From: Rhodospirillaceae bacterium CCH5-H10
Lineage (GTDB): Bacteria; Pseudomonadota; Alphaproteobacteria; Reyranellales; Reyranellaceae
Assembly (NCBI GenBank): GCA_001557035.1
Contig: LSKJ01000050.1
Span: 1 to 19,293, forward strand
DNA length: 19,293 nt
Direction: 5' to 3'
This document shows, piece after piece, positions 13,546-19,293 of this stretch. The notes below the pieces were generated by a model. It was not told the DNA's origin. It was given only the letters and a program-made list of their open reading frames with translations, and did not search any database. Made by a program: the position numbers and the translations under genes. Position 1 is the first letter of the stretch, and each line of letters starts with the position of its first letter.

Positions 13546-14586
13546 ATGACGGAAATCGTTTCCAGAGCCACGATTCGCGATGTCGCCCGCACCGCCGGTG
13601 TGTCCGTGGGATCGGTGTCACGCGCGCTGAACGGCGGCAAGAACGTCAGCGCCCGGGTGGCGCGCGACGTGGCCGCGGCGGCGGAGAAACTCGGCTACCA
13701 GCCGGATTTTCAGGCGCGCAGCCTCAGGACGCGCACCACCGGCATGGTCGGTTGCCTCGTCTCCGATGTGGCCAATCCGCTCTACGCCAGCATCGTGCAG
13801 GCCGCCGAGGCGAGGCTGCGCGACGCCGGCCTGCTGATGGTGGTGGCCAACACCGCCAACGATCCGGCGCGCGAGCGGGCGATGGTCGCGGCCTTCCGGA
13901 GCCGCCGCCTCGACGGAATCCTGGTCGCGCCCGGCAGCGACGAAAACGACCGCGCCTGGCGCGACCTCGCCACCGGCGGCGCGCCCGTCGTCATCCTCGA
14001 CCGAGATGCGCCGCAGGAAGAGGGTTCGCCGTGGCCGGCCGTGCTGGTCGACCATCGCGAGGGTGCGCGGACGGCGACGCGCTACCTGATCGGCCTCGGC
14101 CATCGCCGCATCGCCCTGCTGACGCCGGGCGCGCGCATGCGGCCGGGCCGCGAACGCATCGCGGGTTTCAAGGCGGCCTTCGCCGAGGCCGACATCGATC
14201 CGGCGGGCGCGCTCGTCTGCCTGCAGGAATCGTCGATGGATTTCGCACAGGGCGATGCGCTCGATCTGTTGCGCCGCGAGCAGCGGCCGACGGCGATCAT
14301 CGCGCTCGGCACGCGCATCCTGGCCGGCGCGCTACGCGCCGCGCGCGACCTCGGCCTCTCGGTGCCGGCCGACCTGTCGGTGATCGCCGTCGGCGACACC
14401 GATCTCGCCGCCGTGCACACGCCGGCGATCACGGCGCTACGCTGGAGCCTGGAAGATGTCGGTCGCGCGGCGGCCGAGCTGTTGCTGCAACGGCTGAAGG
14501 GCGCCTCGGGCGAGGGGCAGTCGCGGGCGTTGCTGCCGGTCGATCTGGTGCTGCGGGAGTCCTGCGGACCGCCGAAGACGACGTAA
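13546..14586 (+). CDS. LacI-family transcriptional regulator
   Basis: A 346-residue LacI/GalR-type regulator. The helix-turn-helix is at about residues 8-28 (TIRDVARTAGVSVGSVSRALN), the hinge helix follows (KLGYQPDFQARSLRTRTT), and the rest is a periplasmic-binding-protein-like sensor domain with VGCLVSDVANPLYASIV and, near the end, the family pattern DLSVIAVGDTDLA. The effector is unknown, perhaps a substrate of the adjacent enzymes. In-frame ATGs exist at 13525, 13534 and 13546, none with a clear ribosome binding site; 13546 was preferred because TCTAAT at 13521-13526 looks like a -10 box and the residues before MTEIV are atypical. A matching operator lies upstream and a near-match within its first codons, so it probably controls itself, the divergent monooxygenase and the tctC-SDR genes that follow. 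Confidence 0.88.
   Translation: MTEIVSRATIRDVARTAGVSVGSVSRALNGGKNVSARVARDVAAAAEKLGYQPDFQARSLRTRTTGMVGCLVSDVANPLYASIVQAAEARLRDAGLLMVVANTANDPARERAMVAAFRSRRLDGILVAPGSDENDRAWRDLATGGAPVVILDRDAPQEEGSPWPAVLVDHREGARTATRYLIGLGHRRIALLTPGARMRPGRERIAGFKAAFAEADIDPAGALVCLQESSMDFAQGDALDLLRREQRPTAIIALGTRILAGALRAARDLGLSVPADLSVIAVGDTDLAAVHTPAITALRWSLEDVGRAAAELLLQRLKGASGEGQSRALLPVDLVLRESCGPPKTT
13551..13563. promoter_or_regulatory. Second LacI-type operator, inside the lacI-like gene start
   Basis: GGAAA-TCG-TTTCC repeats the half-sites of the operator at 13485-13498 with one additional central base. It lies in the first codons of the regulator gene, about 65 bases from the first site. The odd spacer makes it a weaker candidate, but two sites could allow looping or a roadblock to transcription of the regulator. 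Confidence 0.45.
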
Positions 14587-14609
14587 TCAAGAACCATGTG
14601 GAGGAAAGA

Positions 14610-15581
14610 ATGAGACTGCTGCGGAGGGCGTTTGCCCTGACTTTGGCCCTGGGCCTCGCGACACCGGTACTGGCGCAGACGGGCGACGCCAAATGGCCCA
14701 CCAAGCCGATCCGACTGATCGTGCCGTTCGCCGCGGGCGGCGGCACCGACCTGGTGGCGCGTGCACTGGCCGAGAAACTCGGCACCGCGCTCGGCCAGAC
14801 CGTGGTCGTCGACAACAAGCCGGGCGCGTCGGGCATCATTGCGATGGAGGCGGCCCAGAAGGCGCCGGCGGACGGCTACACGCTGGTCCTGGGATCGGCC
14901 AGCACCGTCGTCGTCAATCCGGCGGTGATGCCCGACCTGCCCTACGATCCGGTGAAGGACTTCGAGCATCTGGCGGACATCGGTTCGGCCACGGTCGTGA
15001 TGGTGGCGAGCCCCGACTATCCGGTGAAGGACCTGCGCGACGTGATCGCGCTCGCCAAGGCCAAGCCCGGTGAAGTGAACTACGGCACCTGGGGCAACGG
15101 CTCCACGGGGCATCTCTGCGCCGAGATCATCCGCGCCGGCACCGGCATCAACATGACCCACGTGCCCTACAAGGGCGCCGCGCCGGTGCTGAACGACGTG
15201 GCGGCGGGCCACATCAAGCTCGGCTTCTCCGACGTGCAGTCGGCGGTGCCCATGGTGAAGTCGGGCAAGGTCAAGGTCGTGGTCTCCTGCACGCGCCGCT
15301 CGATCAACTTCCCCGACGTGCCGGGCTTCGTCGAGCAGGGCGTCGATTTCGACTTCGTCTGGCGCTACGACCTGATGGCGCCGATCAACACGCCCAAGCC
15401 GATCGTGCAGCGCCTGCACACCGAGCTGATGAAGATCCTGGCGATGCCCGACATCAAGGAGCGCTGGGCCGAGTTCGGCATGACCGCCTCGACCATCAGC
15501 CCCGACGATCTCAAGGCTCAGACCGCCAAGGACATCGCGGCCCTGCGCAAGATCGCGCAGCAGGCGAACATCAAGCCGTGA
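14610..15581 (+). CDS. TctC/Bug-family periplasmic solute-binding protein
   Basis: A 323-residue exported protein with a signal peptide (MRLLRR, hydrophobic residues 7-20, cleavage near LAQ at 21-23). The mature protein opens with WPTKPIRLIVPFAAGGGTD, the hallmark of the tripartite tricarboxylate transporter binding proteins (Bug family), followed by VVVDNKPGASGIIAMEAAQ and YKGAAPVLNDVAAGHI. Bug proteins bind carboxylated or other small solutes. The TctA and TctB membrane subunits are absent from the window, as is usual for the many orphan Bug proteins, so it may serve a distant transporter or act as a sensor. The ATG at 14610 has GAGGAAAGA just upstream, 23 bases after the regulator stop. 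Its stop overlaps the SDR start, so regulator, binding protein and SDR look like one operon. Confidence 0.92.
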   Translation: MRLLRRAFALTLALGLATPVLAQTGDAKWPTKPIRLIVPFAAGGGTDLVARALAEKLGTALGQTVVVDNKPGASGIIAMEAAQKAPADGYTLVLGSASTVVVNPAVMPDLPYDPVKDFEHLADIGSATVVMVASPDYPVKDLRDVIALAKAKPGEVNYGTWGNGSTGHLCAEIIRAGTGINMTHVPYKGAAPVLNDVAAGHIKLGFSDVQSAVPMVKSGKVKVVVSCTRRSINFPDVPGFVEQGVDFDFVWRYDLMAPINTPKPIVQRLHTELMKILAMPDIKERWAEFGMTASTISPDDLKAQTAKDIAALRKIAQQANIKP

Positions 15582-16303
15582 CCGCCGCCGTCGTCACCGG
15601 CGCGGCCAGCGGACTGGGTCGCGCGATCGCGCATCGGTTCGCGAAGGAGGGCATGCAGGTCGCGCTATGGGATGTCGATCTCGCCGGTGCCGAGCGCATC
15701 GCCGGGGAGATCGGCGCGTCGGCGAAGGCCTTCGCCGTCGACGTCACCGACACGAGTTCGGTGCGCGCGGCCTGGTCGGCGACCAAGGCGGCGCTCGGCA
15801 CGCCCTCGATCCTGGTGAACAGCGCCGGCATCCTCGGCCCCTCGGCCGGCATCGCCTCGTACCCTGAGGAGATGTGGCACCGCGTGCTCGACATCAACCT
15901 CAACGGCACGTTCCGCTGCTGTCAGGCGGCGGTGCCGGACATGGTCGCGGGCGGCTACGGCCGCATCGTCAACATCGCCTCGATCGCCGGCAAGGACGGC
16001 AATCCCAACGTCGCGGCCTATGTCGCCTCGAAGGCCGCCGTCATCGCGCTGACCAAGTCGATGGGCAAGGAACTGGCGACCTCGGGCGTGCTGGTCAACG
16101 CGATCACGCCCTCTGCCTCGGAAACGGCGATCTTCGGCGACCTCACCGACGAGCGGCGCGCGAAGCTTTTAGCCAACGTGCCGATGGCGCGGATGGTGCG
16201 TCCTGAAGAGGTTGCCGAACTGGCCTTCTGGCTGACGTCGCCCGCCTGCTCCTTCTCGACCGGCGCCGTGTTCGACATTTCAGGCGGCCGGGCGACTTAC
16301 TGA
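15578..16303 (+). CDS. SDR-family oxidoreductase of the LacI-controlled operon
   Basis: A 241-residue classical SDR. It shows TGAASGLG (7-14), Asp32 at the end of strand two (WDVD, favouring NAD), NSAG (81-84), Ser135, Tyr148 and Lys152 in YVASK, and ends FSTGAVFDISGGRATY. The loop ITPSASETAIFGD replaces the usual PG(x)V/I motif, with Ser-Ala after the proline, a mild deviation. It probably oxidises an alcohol to a ketone, which would suit the divergent Baeyer-Villiger enzyme, but this is inference. It starts with GTG at 15578 in a GTGA overlap with the stop of the tctC-like gene, a sign of translational coupling. It is followed by a palindromic repeat region. Confidence 0.9.
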   Translation: MTAAVVTGAASGLGRAIAHRFAKEGMQVALWDVDLAGAERIAGEIGASAKAFAVDVTDTSSVRAAWSATKAALGTPSILVNSAGILGPSAGIASYPEEMWHRVLDINLNGTFRCCQAAVPDMVAGGYGRIVNIASIAGKDGNPNVAAYVASKAAVIALTKSMGKELATSGVLVNAITPSASETAIFGDLTDERRAKLLANVPMARMVRPEEVAELAFWLTSPACSFSTGAVFDISGGRATY

Positions 16304-16310
16304 AACTCTT

Positions 16311-16441
16311 CTCCTCCCCCGTCTTACGGGGGAGGCCGGGAGGGGGAAAGCAACGCAATGATCATTGATCGGGCGAAGGTCAGACTCATGGCCGTACCCC
16401 CTCCGGCCCTCCGGGCCACCTCCCCCGTGTGACGGGGGAGG
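16311..16441. repeat. Inverted pair of CCTCCCCCG hairpin repeats between convergent genes
   Basis: Two related hairpins bound this block: CCTCCCCCG/CGGGGGAGG with a 5-base loop (16313-16335) and CCTCCCCCGT/ACGGGGGAGG with a 3-base loop (16419-16441). Inside them GGCCGGGAGGGGG and CCCCCTCCGGCCC are inverted as well, so the whole is two head-to-head copies of one element around a unique centre of about 50 bases. It fills the gap between convergent genes and may end transcripts both ways. Confidence 0.8.
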
Positions 16442-16461
16442 AAACTCGATGGGCGCTCAGC

Positions 16462-18546
16462 TTAGCGCCCCTCCCGCCACCAGGCGCTGGCGATGGCCAT
16501 CAGGAAGGCGAGCGCCACCAGGATGCCCGGCAGCAGCGGGAGCTGGTTGATGCCGGCGACCGTGTAGCCCTCGTTGCGGCGAAGGCCGATCCAGTCGGAG
16601 CCGCCGGCGGCGCGGCCGGGGCGGACGGTGCGGATGTCGGGCTCGGACTGGTCGGCGATCCACATCAGGCCGCCGCCGGTGGCGTCGACCAGCGGCTTCA
16701 GCTTGGCGTCGGTGGCGCGCACGTCGGAGAATTCCAGCGGATCGGGGCTGCCGACCGCGGCGACGGTGCGCAGCGTGCCGTCGTCGAAGCGGTAGAGGCC
16801 GGGCTTGTCGACATCGACCACGGCGAGGCCGAGGCCCGGCGCGGTCTGGCGGAAGTCGAGCGTGCGCGTGGCACCGCCGGGCGAGGTCATGGCGACCTGC
16901 GGGAAGGTCGCGGCGAGCGTGCGGCGCGTGATCTCGATGCGACCGCCGACGGCAGTGGCGCGCAGCGCCTCCTCTTCGAGATCGGGTTCCTTCATCAGCC
17001 AGTGCGCGACGCGGCGCACGAGTTCGGGCTGCGGTCCGCCGCCGTCGATGCCGCGGTTCCACAGCCACAGGTGATCGGACAGGAGCTGCGCCACGCGGCC
17101 CTCGCCGACCCGGTCGAGGATCACCAGCGGCTTCTCCTCGGCGCCGGCTAGAACGGCGTTGCCGCGCTCGGTGCGCGAGGTGATCAGGCGGAACCAGCGG
17201 CCCCATTCCGGCTCCTTGTTCGGATCGCCGGCCTGCGGGAGGTTCGCCGTCACCGGATGACGCTGGCCGATCTCGGTGACCTTGGGCTTGAAGCCGGTTT
17301 CCACCACGTCGCCCGTGGGCGCGCCCGGCAGGATGGCACCGAGGGGTGTGCGATAGAGCGAACGCTGGGTCGCGAAGACGGGACCGACCGAGACGAGCAG
17401 CGCGCCGCCGCCCTTCACGTACTCGGTGATGTTCCGGAAATAGTCGCGTGTGATCAGGTTCCCCGACTCGTAGCGGTCGAAGATGATCAGGTCGAATTCC
17501 TTGAGCTTCTGCTCGAACAGCTCGCGCATCGGGAAGACGATCAGCGAGAGTTCGCGCACCGGCGTGAAGTCGTCCTTCTGCGGCGTGCGCAGGATGGTGA
17601 AGTGCACGAGGTCGACCGCGGGGTCGCTCTTCAGCAGGTTCCGCCACGCCCGCTCGCCCTGGTAGGGCTCGCCCGAAACCAGCAGCACGCGCAGCCGGTC
17701 GCGCACGCCGTTGATGGTGAACAGCGCGCGATTGTTGTCGAGGGTGAGTTCGCTCTGGCCGGGGCCGACTTCCAGCTCGACGACGTTGGCGCCGGGATTG
17801 CCGACGGTGATCGGCAACTCGACCGAGCGGCCGACCGGCACGTCGATGCGCTTCACGACCTCACCGCCGACCGACAGGGTCACCGGCGCGGTGCCGCCGG
17901 CGGGATCGTCGATCCGGAACTTCGCCATGACCTCGCGGCCGACCACGCCGAAGCGCGGCGACTGTTCCAGCACGATCAGCCGGTCGCGTTCGTTCTTCTT
18001 GCCGGCGATCAGCGCATGCACGGGCGCGCCGCCCAGCTCCGGCGGCACGCCGGCCGGCACGTCATGGACCTGGCCGTCGCTCAGCAGCACCACGCCCGCG
18101 AGCCGCTCCGGCGGAATCTCGACCAGCGCCGAGCGCATCGTGTCGATCAGGCGGGTGCCGCCCGGCCGCTCGCTGCCGAGCTGGATCTGCGACGGCGGCA
18201 GCACGACCTCGCGCACTTCCAGCCCGTCCTGCTGGCCGAGCTTGCGCTTCAGCGACTCGCGCGCGGTCTGGACCTGCTGGCGGCGTTCGCCGATCGCCAT
18301 CGAATCGCTGTCGTCGACGACCACCAGCGCCACATCGGCGATGGGCTTGCGCTGCTCCTCGATCAAAGAGGGATTGGCCAGCGCCGCCAGCACGACGACG
18401 AGAGAGCCCAGCCGCCAGATCGTGCCGCGCGCGCCCGCGCGCAGGCCGAGCAGGACAAGAACGAGCCCGACTGCGCCCAGCACGGCCAGCACCGTCCACG
18501 GCAGCAGCGGATCGAAGGCGACCGAGACGGCCGACGTCATGTTCAT
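16462..18546 (-). CDS. Membrane-anchored von Willebrand/glutamine amidotransferase-like protein
   Basis: A 694-residue protein with two N-terminal membrane segments (about 17-35 and 44-60), a von Willebrand factor A-like domain, a central beta-rich region and a class I amidotransferase-like fold (about 330-510: LRVLLVSGEPYQGERAW, FDLIIFDRYESGN, VKGGGALLVSVGP), and a C-terminal membrane segment (about 669-687) before a WWREGR tail. The metal site motif is present as Asp78-x-Ser80-x-Ser82 with Thr132 and Asp158. No catalytic Cys of a true amidotransferase is evident, so that fold is probably structural. Such proteins occur in alphaproteobacterial operons with MoxR ATPase, DUF58 and DUF4159 proteins, thought to act in envelope or protein-complex maturation. 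The ATG at 18546 overlaps the stop of the DUF4159 gene as ATGA. Confidence 0.85.
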   Translation of the reverse strand: MNMTSAVSVAFDPLLPWTVLAVLGAVGLVLVLLGLRAGARGTIWRLGSLVVVLAALANPSLIEEQRKPIADVALVVVDDSDSMAIGERRQQVQTARESLKRKLGQQDGLEVREVVLPPSQIQLGSERPGGTRLIDTMRSALVEIPPERLAGVVLLSDGQVHDVPAGVPPELGGAPVHALIAGKKNERDRLIVLEQSPRFGVVGREVMAKFRIDDPAGGTAPVTLSVGGEVVKRIDVPVGRSVELPITVGNPGANVVELEVGPGQSELTLDNNRALFTINGVRDRLRVLLVSGEPYQGERAWRNLLKSDPAVDLVHFTILRTPQKDDFTPVRELSLIVFPMRELFEQKLKEFDLIIFDRYESGNLITRDYFRNITEYVKGGGALLVSVGPVFATQRSLYRTPLGAILPGAPTGDVVETGFKPKVTEIGQRHPVTANLPQAGDPNKEPEWGRWFRLITSRTERGNAVLAGAEEKPLVILDRVGEGRVAQLLSDHLWLWNRGIDGGGPQPELVRRVAHWLMKEPDLEEEALRATAVGGRIEITRRTLAATFPQVAMTSPGGATRTLDFRQTAPGLGLAVVDVDKPGLYRFDDGTLRTVAAVGSPDPLEFSDVRATDAKLKPLVDATGGGLMWIADQSEPDIRTVRPGRAAGGSDWIGLRRNEGYTVAGINQLPLLPGILVALAFLMAIASAWWREGR

Positions 18547-19293
18547 CGCCTCAACCTCTGCATGATGTCCGGCAGGTGAACCTGGTCGTCCTTATAGTTG
18601 CCGGTCAGCGCATGCATCACGAGGTTCACGCCGAAGCGGTACGACATCTCGCGCTGCGTCTCGCCGCCCGGCGAAACCGGATTGAGGCCGCGGCCGCGCT
18701 GGTCGGTGGCCCAGGCACCGGCATAGTCGTTGGAGCCGATCAGGATGGTGGTGACGCCGTCATTGACACGGCCGCCGCCCGACTCGATCCAGAGCTTTCC
18801 GCCCTGCCAGCGGCCCGGCATGTCCGACAGGAGATAGAACGCACGGCTCAGCACATGGTCCGGCGGCATGGCGACCAGCGGCGGCGTCTCGACGCCGGCC
18901 AGCAGGCGCTTGAGGTCGGGATTGCCGCCGGCCGGACGATCGAACGTCATGTGCTGGTCGCGCGTGTCGATGAAGATGATGCCGCCGGTCCGCAGGTAGC
19001 GGTCGAGCGCGGCCTGCGCGCGCGGCGACAGCGGCGGCTGCGTCGAAGTCACGGGCCAGTAGATCAGCGGATAGAGGCGCGGTTCGTCGCGCTCGAGATC
19101 GAGGCCGACCGGATCGGCCGGCTCGACCGAGGTGCGGCTGCGCAGGATCTCGCTCAACCCTTCGAGTCCCGCCTTGCTGATGTCGTCGACTTCCTTGTCT
19201 CCGGTGACGATGTAGGCGAGGCGGATGTCGAGCGAGCCCTTCAGCGCCTGCTCGTCGGTGAGCGGCGGCGGACCCGGCCGGGCCGCCGGGGCG
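18543..19293 (-). CDS. DUF4159-domain protein (partial, 5' end outside window)
   Basis: The frame enters from the right edge and supplies the C-terminal 249 residues. After a proline-rich stretch it shows LKGSLDIRLAYIVTGD, RLYPLIYWPV, LDRYLRTGGIIFIDTRD, HVLSRAFYLL and GVTTILIGSNDYAGAWA, and ends YRFGVNLVMHALTGNYKDDQVHLPDI. This is a DUF4159 domain, an amidotransferase-like fold; full-length members have an N-terminal BatA-type double membrane region and von Willebrand segment that would lie outside the window. The function is unknown; the family travels with MoxR/DUF58/von Willebrand genes. A TTG at 19157 lies within the conserved domain and is not the start. The 4-base overlap with the next gene implies co-translation. 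Confidence 0.88.
   Translation of the reverse strand, partial: APAARPGPPPLTDEQALKGSLDIRLAYIVTGDKEVDDISKAGLEGLSEILRSRTSVEPADPVGLDLERDEPRLYPLIYWPVTSTQPPLSPRAQAALDRYLRTGGIIFIDTRDQHMTFDRPAGGNPDLKRLLAGVETPPLVAMPPDHVLSRAFYLLSDMPGRWQGGKLWIESGGGRVNDGVTTILIGSNDYAGAWATDQRGRGLNPVSPGGETQREMSYRFGVNLVMHALTGNYKDDQVHLPDIMQRLRR

Noticed and set aside
17257..18579. 440-residue plus-strand frame opposite the von Willebrand-type gene
   Set aside because: Composition is His/Arg/Asp/Ala-rich without domains, as expected for an antisense shadow of a GC-rich gene.
18543..19157. TTG at 19157 as start of the DUF4159 gene
   Set aside because: The frame continues upstream with conserved residues (LDIRLAYIVTGD) to the window edge, so this is an internal leucine codon.

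Overview
The window is clearly GC-rich, with dense genes, short gaps, frequent ATGA/GTGA stop-start overlaps and a strong bias to G or C at third codon positions. The gene families point to an alphaproteobacterium: a class III cyclase with a diheme membrane anchor, a DUF4159 / von Willebrand-type membrane operon, an orphan TctC/Bug-type binding protein, several SDRs and a Baeyer-Villiger monooxygenase. A Reyranella- or Bradyrhizobium-like soil bacterium would fit, but the genus is a guess. No rRNA, tRNA, CRISPR array, transposase or phage gene was seen.

Layout. (1) Positions 1-2376, minus strand: a tight run of HAD-like protein, RecX, ArsC-family protein and the membrane anchor of a probable redox-sensing adenylate cyclase cut by the window edge. 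(2) 2493-3167, plus: a TetR-type regulator. (3) 3250-6721, plus: an SxtJ-family membrane protein, a 50-residue DUF5989 membrane protein, a NodU/CmcH/TobZ-type carbamoyltransferase and an MDR-family quinone oxidoreductase. (4) 6816-10876: a set of small metabolic and envelope genes, namely an OmpA-like protein overlapping a DsbA-fold 2-hydroxychromene-2-carboxylate isomerase-like protein (minus), an SDR (plus), then an exported protein of unknown function, a second SDR and a pirin (minus). (5) 10942-11275: a nested inverted-repeat island. (6) 11264-16303: a divergent unit, with a VOC protein and a Baeyer-Villiger monooxygenase on the minus strand and a LacI regulator, TctC-type binding protein and third SDR on the plus strand, with a perfect LacI-type operator between them. 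(7) 16462-19293, minus: a von Willebrand/amidotransferase-like membrane protein overlapping a DUF4159 protein that continues beyond the window.

Working together. The LacI unit reads as a small inducible catabolic module: solute capture, alcohol/ketone oxidoreduction and Baeyer-Villiger oxygenation, with repression relieved by an unknown ligand. The carbamoyltransferase with its two small membrane partners resembles the sxtI-sxtJ-sxtK neighbourhood known from saxitoxin clusters but is free of any toxin genes here, so it probably carbamoylates some envelope or secreted molecule. Three different families of palindromic repeats sit in gaps between genes, two of them between convergent genes where they may also end transcripts.
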